Of a stretch of 64,000 nt of DNA, positions 56,558 through 64,000 are shown piece after piece. The notes beneath the pieces are model-generated. The model was not told the origin of the DNA and made no database searches. It saw only the letters and a list, made by a program, of their open reading frames with translations. Source of the stretch: Sphingomonadales bacterium Ga0077559 (lineage in GTDB: Bacteria; Pseudomonadota; Alphaproteobacteria; Sphingomonadales; Sphingomonadaceae); assembly GCA_001464315.1 (NCBI GenBank), contig LNFK01000044.1:1-64000 (forward strand), read 5' to 3'. Within the stretch, counting starts at the first letter, position 1; each line of letters starts with the position of its first letter. A program made the position numbers and the translations under genes.

Positions 56558-56965
56558 TTATTTGAGATCTATCGAATCCCAAATTTCGTCCACTGTCGAG
56601 CCGTGGAACGATATTTTCTCCATTGTGAATATTTCGCGCAAAAGTTCAGGTCCATAGCTCTTCGACAATCAAGCTAGGTAAGTGGGTTCTGCAGGTACCA
56701 GAAATGCTAAAAGGCCTTTTGTGCGCATCAAATTTGCTGGATCGCGTTCCCCCTGTGATATTCAATGAACGAGTGAGCGAATTTCGCGTTTACGATCCCG
56801 TCCAACAGAAATCTCACCGTTAGGCGTAATTATGAGCCCCGTGACGATGCGACGATCGCCGCGTCCGTAAATGCCATTGCTCCGCCGCAAAAAAAACAAA
56901 TTTCCTCGGGATTTTTACACGGAGTTTCGACCGATTGATGTCTTGGAGCAAAGTGTCAAAATCGA
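56558..56965 (-). pseudogene. C-terminal remnant of a retron/group-II-type reverse transcriptase gene
   Basis: Immediately after uvrA on the other strand, a frame reads GDRRIVTGLIITPNGEISVG then RDRKREIRSLVH, stop, ISQGERDPANLMRTKGLLAF and LVPAEPTYLA, stop, LSKSYGPELL. This is the conserved end of retron-type RTs (VTGLVLTNDG...GRxRKRxIR...LRGLLAF...EPxFL...KYG). Two in-frame stop codons and, further 5', a likely frameshift at a poly-T run (INRSKLRVKIP lies in another frame) show decay. The catalytic YADD region and any msr/msd RNA are gone or unrecognisable. Confidence 0.75.
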
Positions 56966-57320
56966 TGCTCAATGCCTTTTACCTGTAAGGCTGCATGCAG
57001 CTAATAGCCCCACAATAACATAGGGTCTGGCGAAACGCCCGACACATTGGCTTAGTCACCAAACGCGTAAAAAGCATCGGTAGTTAATGAGGATTGAGCG
57101 GCCTATTTAACTGAAATATGAGAATGCTGAATTGCGGCGACACTTTACTTGACGCTCAGACTTCTCCTCATCTCCGCGCCTGTGCGCGAACCAAAAGCCC
57201 TTTCGAACCCGCCGAGAATTCGAAGCCGTGCTGCGCGCCTACCCCACCCTCCATCCATCTCCCGTTCATCCGGACTATGCTCTCCTCACCCCGGTCGCAG
57301 GAAAAGGGAGGAGTTTCCTT
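56966..57320. other. Non-coding DNA between the RT remnant and the Hcp-like gene
   Basis: About 350 bases with no plausible gene. The last part, just before 57321, holds AGGAG for the next gene. A promoter probably lies here, but I cannot name one confidently. Confidence 0.45.
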
Positions 57321-57905
57321 ATGACTATCCACGCATATAAAGATGCCGCTTTGTCGGCGCTGGCCCTGACCATATCGACTGGGGCCGCGTTGGGTTGGGC
57401 CGTACCGGCGCAGGCGGCGAGTGACTATCTGCTGCAACTCAACGGCGTGCCCGGTGAGAGCAAGGCGACCGCCGCGCGGCACAAGGGCTGGATCGAGCTT
57501 GAATCGGTCCAGCTTGGCGCCGAACGTACCGCTGGCGGTGCCAATGTCGCCTCGGGCGATATCAACGGCGGCGGCGCGACGGCGGCCAGCGGGCAGGCCA
57601 CCGGCAAACGCCAGCACGCGCCGGTCAGGACCAATAGAGAGGCGAGTGCGCCTTCGATCAGCGAGCGGAAGCTATCGGCCGGCGATACGGAAACCGCCGC
57701 CTTGTTGCTTCCCGCGGTACAGAAAGTCCGCGAAGCCGCCGCGCGCATGACGCCGTGGACTGGCTGCGCCGCCGGACAGCGCATCGGTTCGGTCACGATC
57801 AAACAGAAATCCACCGGCAAGGAAGGCAATATCCTCGATCCCGTGGTGGTCAGCTGCGCCACCGAGTCGGTCAGCTTCAACTTCACCAAGATTGAGTGGA
57901 AATAG
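57321..57905 (+). CDS. Secreted Hcp-like (T6SS tube / phage-tail-tube fold) protein
   Basis: 194 residues with a signal peptide (ALTISTGAALGWAVPAQA). The mature start SDYLLQLNGVPGESKATAAR followed by HKGWIELESVQLGAER resembles Hcp family proteins (IDGIxGES...HKGxIEVxSxxxG). A Gly/Ala/Ser-rich middle (SGDINGGGATAASGQATGK) precedes a C-terminal part with a Cys pair (GCAAGQ, SCATES). True T6SS Hcp lacks a signal peptide, and no tss genes are near, so it is a Sec-exported relative of unknown role. GGAGG is 8 bases before the ATG. Confidence 0.72.
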   Translation: MTIHAYKDAALSALALTISTGAALGWAVPAQAASDYLLQLNGVPGESKATAARHKGWIELESVQLGAERTAGGANVASGDINGGGATAASGQATGKRQHAPVRTNREASAPSISERKLSAGDTETAALLLPAVQKVREAAARMTPWTGCAAGQRIGSVTIKQKSTGKEGNILDPVVVSCATESVSFNFTKIEWK

Positions 57906-57918
57906 GACTCGAAATAAC

Positions 57919-57959
57919 AAAAGCGGTCCCCACATAAGGCAAATGTACAGACCGCTTTT
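57919..57959 (+). promoter_or_regulatory. Hairpin enclosing the start site of the next gene
   Basis: Perfect arms AAAAGCGGTC (57919-57928) and GACCGCTTTT (57950-57959). The 21-base loop holds AAGG and the ATG (57943) of the lipoprotein gene. It could be the terminator of the Hcp-like gene, a translational switch for the lipoprotein, or both. Confidence 0.6.
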
Positions 57960-58266
57960 GCCCCTGCTCGCGCTCCCCCTCGCCCTTGCCGCCTGCGGCG
58001 AAGGCGGGGTGGTCGACGCCAACCTCAAATCCACGCTGCGCCAATCGCTCGTCGCCAGCTGCACCGCGACCGCGCAGGGGCAAATTCCCGAGGGCGTTTC
58101 GGTCGATGTCAGCAAGATCTGCGAGTGCGCCGCAGACAAGGTGATCGCCGACCACAGCGTCCAAGACCTGATCGCAAACCCGCCGACACCGTCCGAAGCG
58201 CTCGACAAGGTGAAGGCCTGTGTCAGCGAGATCGGCCCCGTCAGCATCGCCCCGCCCGCCGAATAG
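57943..58266 (+). CDS. Small lipoprotein
   Basis: 107 residues. Lipobox LALAAC (Cys19) after a hydrophobic stretch (LLPLLALPLALAA), then a mostly helical soluble part with Cys in VASCTAT, KICECAADKV and KACVSEI. No family is recognised. It follows the Hcp-like gene by 37 bases, and its start lies within a hairpin, so its expression probably depends on that gene's transcript. Confidence 0.65.
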   Translation: MYRPLLPLLALPLALAACGEGGVVDANLKSTLRQSLVASCTATAQGQIPEGVSVDVSKICECAADKVIADHSVQDLIANPPTPSEALDKVKACVSEIGPVSIAPPAE

Positions 58267-58439
58267 CGACGCGGCAAGGTCCTGCCTGCGATGTAGGATT
58301 TGGTCTGTCAGCGTCGTAAGGCTGCATCGCTAGCCGCCCCAATGGCTGTAGGGCGCATGCAATCAGCCAGCGATAGGCACCGACTATCCGGGCGCCTCCG
58401 GAACGTGTTTAAGGTGAGACCTTAGTGTGAATTTCCGCG

Positions 58440-58799
58440 TTAGCGCCAAACCGCCGGTGTCCCGGTCAGCGTCTCGGTCTCATGCTCGCTTGCATGTTCG
58501 GCTATCCAGCGGATGCGTTCAACCTGTTCCAGGCCAAGCGGCTGCGCGAACTTTACGCCGCATCGCTCTCCCCTCGCCCAGCTAATCGTGCCCAGCGCCT
58601 CGACCTCGGCAAAGCGCGCCAGCGTGGTTGCGCCGACACGCGGTGGTTCGGCCAGTTGCAGGCGGCAGCCCAACCGCGACACATTCTCGACTTTGCAACT
58701 TGTCGTGCGGTCGGGCATCACCAGGCTCGCGGCAAGGCCCGCCTGAAGCCGGTTCATGCTTCGGTTGCCGAGCTTGCCGAATGTGCGCTGAATGCCCAT
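58440..58799 (-). CDS. PilZ domain protein
   Basis: 119 residues, a single PilZ domain. The region LQAGLAASLVMPDRTTSCKV then ENVSRLGCRLQLAEP matches the PilZ core (the NxSxxG motif reads NVSRLGC), with the later SWARGERCGVKFAQPL. The Arg-rich c-di-GMP motif (RxxxR) before it is weak here, so c-di-GMP binding is uncertain. The first start gives 14 extra residues over the alternative ATG at 58757. Confidence 0.75.
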   Translation of the reverse strand: MGIQRTFGKLGNRSMNRLQAGLAASLVMPDRTTSCKVENVSRLGCRLQLAEPPRVGATTLARFAEVEALGTISWARGERCGVKFAQPLGLEQVERIRWIAEHASEHETETLTGTPAVWR

Positions 58800-58865
58800 G
58801 TCCAGCGCGTAACAGATCTAGGTGAAGGATTGGTTGATAAGCGTTTCCGCCCCATGGAGAAACGA

Positions 58866-58903
58866 AAAACAAAAACCCCGCCCGGGGGAGGAACCGGACG
58901 GGG
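58866..58903 (-). terminator. Terminator of the fasciclin gene
   Basis: On the minus strand a 10-bp stem CCCCGTCCGG / CCGGGCGGGG (one G-U pair, 58903-58894 with 58885-58876), an 8-base loop, and then a T-rich tail. Confidence 0.85.
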
Positions 58904-58978
58904 CTCTGATAGTCCTCTATCGCCTGCTAGGGGGATTTTCGAGGACTCGATTTCAGGCCCTGAAAGGACCCGAAAATC

Positions 58979-59578
58979 TTATGGCATGACCACGGCGTCG
59001 ATTGCGTGGATGGTGCCATTCGAACCGATCATGTCGGCTGCAGTCACGGTCGACTTGCCACCCTTGGCATCGGTCAGGACGATCTTGTCACCGTCCATGC
59101 TGGCCTTCAGGCTGCCGCCGTTTAGCGTCTTGACGGTCGCGGTGCCGTTACCGGCGGTGATCAGCTGGGCAAGGTCGCCCGACTTGATGTTGCCGTCGAC
59201 GACATGATATTTGAGAAGGCTGGCGAGCTTGTCCTTGCTTTCAGGCTTCAGCAAGCCGTCGAGAGTCGCCTTGTCTACCTTCGCAAAAGCGTCATTGGTC
59301 GGCGCGAACACTGTGAATGGGCCAGTGCCCGACAATGTTTCAGCAAGGCCAGCTGCGGTGACGGCGGTCACGAGCGTCGATGCTTGCGGGTTGCTTTGGG
59401 CCAAAGCGACGATTGTTTTATCGCCCGATGCTTCGGCGGCCACCATAGTATCGCCAGCGGTTGTTTCATCCGCGACAACTTCGGTTTCAGCGGTTGTATC
59501 TGCCGGTTCAGTGCCCGAGCAAGCGGCGAGCGCGAGCGCCGAAAAAGATGCTAACAAAGTGAATTTGACTGTTTTCAT
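58979..59578 (-). CDS. Fasciclin-domain lipoprotein
   Basis: 199 residues from the ATG at 59578. Lipobox ALAACSG (Cys20), then a Thr/Ala/Glu linker and one fasciclin (FAS1) domain from about residue 55: the H1 box TGPFTVFAPTNDAFAKV and the C-terminal H2 stretch NGTIHAIDAVVMP. FAS1 domains mediate cell adhesion. GAGGA lies upstream of the ATG. Divergent from prmC. Confidence 0.9.
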   Translation of the reverse strand: MKTVKFTLLASFSALALAACSGTEPADTTAETEVVADETTAGDTMVAAEASGDKTIVALAQSNPQASTLVTAVTAAGLAETLSGTGPFTVFAPTNDAFAKVDKATLDGLLKPESKDKLASLLKYHVVDGNIKSGDLAQLITAGNGTATVKTLNGGSLKASMDGDKIVLTDAKGGKSTVTAADMIGSNGTIHAIDAVVMP

Positions 59579-59726
59579 AAAATAGTCCTCTTGGATTTTG
59601 GTGTCCCTCAGCAGGCAGTAACGTTGGTTCGGGCAAAAAGGTTGCATCGCTCGAATAATAAACTGCAGGCGCAGTGGACAGGCGCTCAATGGACGCGGGC
59701 CCGGCGCGCGGCTATGGACAGCGGCG

Positions 59727-60584
59727 ATGATCGGACTTGCCCCTGCCCTGCGCCAAGCCGCCGCGCGCCTTAATGCGGTGAGCGACACTCCGCGGCTCGA
59801 TGCCGAATTGCTGATGGCGCATGCGTTGGGGATGGAGCGGTCCGCGATGCTGTTGCGGCAGGCCGATCTTGTGTTGCCGGAGAGCTTTCCCGCGATTATC
59901 GAACGTCGGGCCCGGCATGAGCCGGTGGCCTATATTACCGGGCGGCAGGCATTCTGGGACATCGATTTGGAAATCAGTCCTGACGTGCTGATCCCGCGAG
60001 CCGATAGCGAGACTTTGATCGACTCAGCCGTAGAGGCATTTATGCAAGTGGCCGCTCCGTCACGGGTGCTTGACCTTGGCACGGGATCCGGGGCGTTATT
60101 GCTGGCGGCGCTGTCGGCATTCCCCGGTGCGATCGGTGTCGGAATCGACGCAAGCGCAGCCGCGGTCGCTGTGGCGGCAGGAAATGCCGAACGGCTGGGG
60201 TTTAGCGAGCGAACCCAATGGCTGCACCGAAGCTGGTACGATGGTCGCTGGCGTGATGCGCTGGACCGCTTCGACCTCATCCTTTGCAACCCGCCATATG
60301 TCGAAGATGACGCGACACTCGCGCCGATGGTCTTGGCCTATGAGCCGCATAGCGCGCTGTTCGCCGGGCCAGACGGCCTCGACGATTACCGTATCCTTTT
60401 ACCACAAATCCCTGCCCTGCTCGCCCCGCAAGGCATAGCCATATTCGAGATCGGCCATACACAAGCTGCGGCCGTTAGCGATTTGGCAAGCCACTCTGGG
60501 TTATCCACCGAATTGCGCCACGATCTGGCCGGAAAACCACGCGCGTTGCGCTTTTCGCTTGGAATCGGGTTATCGAACGGCTAG
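59727..60584 (+). CDS. prmC: Release-factor glutamine methyltransferase PrmC
   Basis: 285 residues. N-terminal helical domain (RLDAELLMAHALGMERSAML), the SAM motif VLDLGTGSGALLLAALSAFPG (about residues 113-132, trimmed) and the substrate motif LILCNPPYVEDD (NPPY near residue 189). It methylates the GGQ glutamine of RF1 and RF2; ArfB at the start of the window has a GGQ of the same type. Start at the ATG at 59727. Confidence 0.95.
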   Translation: MIGLAPALRQAAARLNAVSDTPRLDAELLMAHALGMERSAMLLRQADLVLPESFPAIIERRARHEPVAYITGRQAFWDIDLEISPDVLIPRADSETLIDSAVEAFMQVAAPSRVLDLGTGSGALLLAALSAFPGAIGVGIDASAAAVAVAAGNAERLGFSERTQWLHRSWYDGRWRDALDRFDLILCNPPYVEDDATLAPMVLAYEPHSALFAGPDGLDDYRILLPQIPALLAPQGIAIFEIGHTQAAAVSDLASHSGLSTELRHDLAGKPRALRFSLGIGLSNG

Positions 60585-60756
60585 ACGCGTAGGGCATCGC
60601 AGCAAAAACGCTCAAAACCGGGCCTTTCGCGCGAAGCCGCCCCCAGCGCAGATGGTATGAATTCAAGGTCAAGCGGGCCTTGGCGCAACCCGGCAGACTG
60701 GGTTCAGGGGGACCAAGCAACATTTAGTGCTATTGCAGAGGACAGGGCAAATCCTG

Positions 60757-61488
60757 ATGAACACCAACAACCGGCCACAGAATAACAATAACCGCCGTCG
60801 CGGTCGCAACAATAACAACAATAATCGGCAGCAGAACAACAACCGCAGCGGGTTTGACTATAACAACAGCATCGACAATCGTGCGCGCGGCAACGCGGCG
60901 CAGATGTTGGAAAAGTACAAGAAGCTGGCACAGGATGCACAGTTCATCGGCGACCGAGTGAACGCCGAGTATCATCTGCAGTTCGCCGACCATTATTTCC
61001 GCGTGCTCGCCGATTTCCGCAGCCGCCAGGAAGCACGCAGCGAACAGCAGGGCGAACGCCGCCCCCGCGAAGAAATTCGCGAAGACCGTGACGAATGGCA
61101 GAATGAAGACCGGTCGAATGCTTATTATGAGCAAGGCTCGAACGAGAATGCAAATACCGAGACCGAAGCTTCGGACGAAAACTCCGATAGCAACGGAGGT
61201 GACCGCGAAGAGCGCCGTCCGCAACGTGACAGCCGTCCGCGCCGGCCAGAGCGTTCCGCTAACGAACGCGGCAGTAACGACCGGAATGCGCCCCGCGCCC
61301 CGCGCCGCCATCATAGCGAAGAAGTCGAAGACGAACCGGCAGGTCTTGACCTTGCGGTGTTACCGCCCTCGATTGCGCTGGCCAATGACGACGATGTCGA
61401 AGCTGAACCAGCGAAACCGGCGCGCAAACCCCGCGCACGTCGCCCGAAATCGGCTAATGACGAGGACGTCGTAACTGCGGCGGAATAA
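60757..61488 (+). CDS. DUF4167 protein with Asn/Arg-rich N-terminus
   Basis: 243 residues. Residues 1-30 are a run of Asn, Arg and Gln (MNTNNRPQNNNNRRRGRN). The conserved DUF4167 core follows at about residues 31-85 (IDNRARGNAAQMLEKYKKLA, AEYHLQFADHYFRVLADFR). The rest is acidic, Glu/Arg/Asn-rich and disordered. This alphaproteobacterial family is usually next to prmC, as here. Function unknown; RNA binding is often suggested from the composition. Start at the ATG at 60757. Confidence 0.88.
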   Translation: MNTNNRPQNNNNRRRGRNNNNNNRQQNNNRSGFDYNNSIDNRARGNAAQMLEKYKKLAQDAQFIGDRVNAEYHLQFADHYFRVLADFRSRQEARSEQQGERRPREEIREDRDEWQNEDRSNAYYEQGSNENANTETEASDENSDSNGGDREERRPQRDSRPRRPERSANERGSNDRNAPRAPRRHHSEEVEDEPAGLDLAVLPPSIALANDDDVEAEPAKPARKPRARRPKSANDEDVVTAAE

Positions 61489-61567
61489 TCGCTTCGCCAC
61501 CGTTAATATTCTGGTCACCTGCGAAAACTTAGCTATCTTCCCGTAATTCATTACAGGGGAGAGTGAG

Positions 61568-62980
61568 ATGCGCCGTTTCCTTCTTGTCGGATTGGGAGGC
61601 GTATTCGCCGTCCCATTGCTTGCCCAGACCGCACCGACGAGCGTCGCCATCCCCGGCGAGGCCACTGCGCAAGGCGACATCGCCGTCACCATCTACCAGA
61701 ACGGGCAGAGCCTTGTGCAGGACACGCGCCGGATGAATCTGCCCGGCGGGCGCTCGAAACAGGAATTTCCCGACGTCTCCGCGCAGATCCGTGCGGAGAC
61801 CGTGACGCTGACTGGCCCGGGCATCGGCATTGTCGAACAAAATTTCGATTATGACCTGCTGACGCCTGCCAAGTTGATGGAAAAGGCGGTGGGGCAGACG
61901 ATCACTTTGCTGCGTACCAACGTGGCAACCGGCGCCGAAACACGTGTCCGCGCCAAGGTGCTTGCGGCGAATGGCGGTGTGGTGCTGCAGATCGGCGAGA
62001 CTATCGAGGTACTGCGCGACGACGGCCTGCCCGTCCGAGTCATTTTCGATAAAGTACCGCCCAACCTCCGCGCGCGGCCTACGCTGTCGGTTACGCTCGA
62101 GTCGAAGGGCGGTGTCACGCCGACGACGCTCACCTACCTCACTCCCGGGCTTGGCTGGACCTCGGATTATGTCACGCTGTTCGACGATGCCAAGCAAACC
62201 ATCGACGTGCAGGGCTGGGTCACGCTGACCAACAACACTGGCACCGATTATACCAACGCCAATGTGCTGCTGGTTGCGGGTAACCCAAATCAGGGTGGCG
62301 GACGGCGCAACTTCCAGACGCCGTACAATCCCTCGACCGGGACGATTGACGAGGCCGGAACCGAAAGCAATGACCGCGAACGGTTGGGCGATTATTATCT
62401 CTACCCGCTAGCGGAACGCACGACTATTTCGAACGCGCAGCAGAAACAGGTCAGTTTCCTCGACGTGAAGGCCGCGTCTGCCCGCAGCATCTATGAATAT
62501 AACAATGGCTGGCTCGCCACCAACGAAGCAGCGAGCGCGGCGTCGGTGCTGAAATTCTCGACCTCGCGCGGCGGCGGGCTTGGCGATCAGCTGCCGTCGG
62601 GCACAATGCGCGTGTATATGCGCGACAAGCGCGGCGACCCGCAATTCATCGGCGAGAGCCGCATCGAAGCCACCCCGATGGGCAGCGCGATGTCGATCCG
62701 CACTGGCGAGGCTTTCGACGTGAAGGTTAAAACCGTCGTTGAAGAGCGCACGCGCTTGTCGTCGAGTCGTTGGAAAACGCGGATGCGCTATGAGATAACC
62801 AACGCGCGGAACAACGCGATTACCGTCGATCTCGGCCAAAACGGGCTTTGGGGCGATGTCCGCATCACCGAGCAAAGCCAGGAGGGCAAGCGTATCTCCG
62901 CCGACCGGGTCGAGTGGAGTGTGCCGGTGCCAGCCAATGGCAAGGCAACGCTAACCGCGACATTTGATAGCCGGTATTGA
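61568..62980 (+). CDS. DUF4139 protein (first copy)
   Basis: 470 residues. Signal peptide (FLLVGLGGVFAVPLLAQ), then a beta-rich periplasmic protein. Family blocks: VTIYQNGQSLVQDTRRMNLP near the start, GLGWTSDYVTLFDDAKQTID in the middle, and the C-terminal WSVPVPANGKATLTATFDSR. DUF4139 proteins resemble parts of mucoidy-inhibitor proteins; function unknown. A second family member follows on the same strand. Confidence 0.87.
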   Translation: MRRFLLVGLGGVFAVPLLAQTAPTSVAIPGEATAQGDIAVTIYQNGQSLVQDTRRMNLPGGRSKQEFPDVSAQIRAETVTLTGPGIGIVEQNFDYDLLTPAKLMEKAVGQTITLLRTNVATGAETRVRAKVLAANGGVVLQIGETIEVLRDDGLPVRVIFDKVPPNLRARPTLSVTLESKGGVTPTTLTYLTPGLGWTSDYVTLFDDAKQTIDVQGWVTLTNNTGTDYTNANVLLVAGNPNQGGGRRNFQTPYNPSTGTIDEAGTESNDRERLGDYYLYPLAERTTISNAQQKQVSFLDVKAASARSIYEYNNGWLATNEAASAASVLKFSTSRGGGLGDQLPSGTMRVYMRDKRGDPQFIGESRIEATPMGSAMSIRTGEAFDVKVKTVVEERTRLSSSRWKTRMRYEITNARNNAITVDLGQNGLWGDVRITEQSQEGKRISADRVEWSVPVPANGKATLTATFDSRY

Positions 62981-63018
62981 GGGCCTGACTTTGGGCACTG
63001 CCCTTGCCTCTGTCCGTA

Positions 63019-63087
63019 CGTGTCGAGCATCGTTAAGACACCCAACGTGGTGCTTGACCTCACGGTGTCTCGACTGGGCTCGACACG
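63019..63087. repeat. REP-like inverted repeat
   Basis: Outer arms CGTGTCGAGC (63019-63028) and GCTCGACACG (63078-63087) pair perfectly; inner arms GACACC (63037-63042) and GGTGTC (63064-63069) also pair. The 69-base palindromic unit lies between the two DUF4139 genes and abuts the start of the second one. Confidence 0.75.
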
Positions 63088-64000
63088 ACCGGGTTTGGAA
63101 GTGGGCGCTGGCATTGTCGCTTATCCCAGCCCCCACCCTCGCCCAAACCATTATCACTTCCCCAGAACCCGAAGCGGTCTCCCTCACCGTCTATCGCGGG
63201 CAGAAATATGGCAATGCGCCCATCGACCCCAACTGGCCCACCGGTTACGCACTGGTCACCGAAACGCGCACGGTTACGATCCCAGCAGGCGAAAGCGTCG
63301 TCCGCTTTGAGGGCGTCGCGGAAGGAATGTTCCCAGAAAGCGCCATTGTCACCGGCCTGCCACGCGGGGTCAAAGAAAAGAACCGCGACGCGCGCCTGCT
63401 CTCGCCGCTCGGGCTGGTTGACGCGTATCTAAAACGCGAAGTCAATATTACCCGCACCAGTAAAGCCACAGGCATAACGCGCACTTATGATGCGATCATC
63501 ACCTCGGCCCCTGGTGGCGCAGTTATCCTGCAAACTGGCGAGGGCTATGAGGCACTTCGCTGCACGGGCATTCCCGAACGCATTGGTTTTAACAAAGTAC
63601 CCGCAAACCTGTCGGCCAAGCCTACGCTGTCGGTCATTACGCAGAGCGACAAACCGACCACAGCGAAACTGACGCTGACCTATATGGCCGCCGGGTTCGA
63701 CTGGCAGGCCAACTATATCGCTCAGGTGCAGGAGCGCGGGAATGACGGCAAAAGCAAAGTCGACATGTTCGCCTGGTTAACATTAGCCAATGGCGGCAAC
63801 CAAAGTTTCTTCAACGCCAATACGATGGCGATAGCAGGCGAACCGAACCGCGTCGCGCGGGCTGCGCAGGCAAGGCCGACCGGGGGTGGCCTGCAACTGA
63901 AATGTTGGCCGATGCAGCGCACGCATCAGGTGCCTCTGCGGTTGGGCTATAACCCACCGCCTCCGCCACCGCCGCCCGTACCGATGGCAATGGCCGCCTA
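63054..64000 (+). CDS. DUF4139 protein (second copy), 5' end unclear, runs off the window
   Basis: An open frame continues to the last base. From residue WALALSLIPAPTLAQ (signal peptide, about 63102-63146) the sequence matches the first DUF4139 copy: GYALVTETRTVTIPAGES, GGAVILQTGEGYEAL, ERIGFNKVPANLSAKPTLSV, then FDWQANYIAQ. A proline run (eight Pro) near the end is common in the family. No ATG or GTG exists before the signal peptide; the only in-frame candidate is TTG at 63054 inside the REP-like repeat. The native start may have been lost or replaced when the repeat inserted. Confidence 0.75.
   Translation, partial: MTSRCLDWARHDRVWKWALALSLIPAPTLAQTIITSPEPEAVSLTVYRGQKYGNAPIDPNWPTGYALVTETRTVTIPAGESVVRFEGVAEGMFPESAIVTGLPRGVKEKNRDARLLSPLGLVDAYLKREVNITRTSKATGITRTYDAIITSAPGGAVILQTGEGYEALRCTGIPERIGFNKVPANLSAKPTLSVITQSDKPTTAKLTLTYMAAGFDWQANYIAQVQERGNDGKSKVDMFAWLTLANGGNQSFFNANTMAIAGEPNRVARAAQARPTGGGLQLKCWPMQRTHQVPLRLGYNPPPPPPPPVPMAMAA

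Overview
The window is chromosomal DNA of an alphaproteobacterium, most likely a member of the Sphingomonadales (Sphingopyxis/Sphingorhabdus-like; the genus is an inference). The grounds are a CpdR-type response regulator beside a tRNA-Val, a DUF4167 protein next to PrmC, tandem DUF4139 proteins, a SapC-family protein, a large TonB-dependent receptor, a HisKA_2-type histidine kinase and an alphaproteobacterial SOS box (GAAC-N7-GAAC) in front of uvrA. Most genes are moderately GC-rich and closely packed. Two stretches are clearly AT-richer: 1-1480 and 19.2-23.0 kb.

Layout. 0-2.3 kb: an AT-rich, gene-poor stretch ends in a complete ArfB rescue hydrolase followed directly by the decayed remnant of a second arfB. 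2.3-19.2 kb: core metabolism and surface genes (fRMsr, an RcnB/glycine-zipper protein, Bpt, threonine deaminase, a three-gene dehydrogenase/amidohydrolase/reductase operon, a TonB receptor, an RhlE-type helicase, an FAD-linked hydroxyacid dehydrogenase, SapC, N-formylglutamate amidohydrolase, CpdR). A structured intergenic stretch at 17.6-17.7 kb looks like a small RNA gene. 19.2-23.06 kb: a compact integrated element sits in tRNA-Val(GAC). It has a 45-bp perfect direct repeat at its ends, paired TGGCCCGCA repeats near both ends (likely integrase arm sites), an integrase-family gene lacking the expected catalytic tyrosine, and four small genes of unknown function.

23-38.6 kb: lipid and membrane genes (AraC regulator, thioesterase, the internally deleted remnant of a second cyclopropane synthase, intact cfa, a YciB-like membrane protein, a DUF2236 protein), then rlmN, a sensor kinase, dnaN, a D-aminoacylase-like amidohydrolase, an ICMT-like methyltransferase, argG, and a GDT1/MneA-type Mn2+ exporter preceded by a yybP-ykoY manganese riboswitch. 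38.7-49.8 kb: small DUF proteins, manA, a 265-bp palindromic-ended MITE-like repeat just upstream of malate synthase G, an M48 protease, a membrane-anchored LuxR regulator, trxB, a ferredoxin, a nucleoside transporter and a Nudix hydrolase. 49.8-51.9 kb: an ECF sigma factor, its overlapping probable anti-sigma gene and a secreted repeat protein. The same promoter-like motif (TTTCGAAGGGTTTT-N11-CGT) stands before the sigma gene and before the secreted protein gene.

51.9-64 kb: a DUF4126 membrane protein whose 3' end overlaps an L,D-transpeptidase-like gene on the other strand, SOS-controlled uvrA, the remnant of a reverse transcriptase gene just behind uvrA, a secreted Hcp-like protein, lipoproteins, PilZ, fasciclin, prmC, DUF4167, and two DUF4139 genes. 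The second DUF4139 gene runs off the window and its 5' end abuts an inverted repeat. The recurring theme is insertion and decay around housekeeping genes: arfB, cfa, RT, tRNA-Val, MITE and REP. No CRISPR array, rRNA operon or intact IS element was seen.
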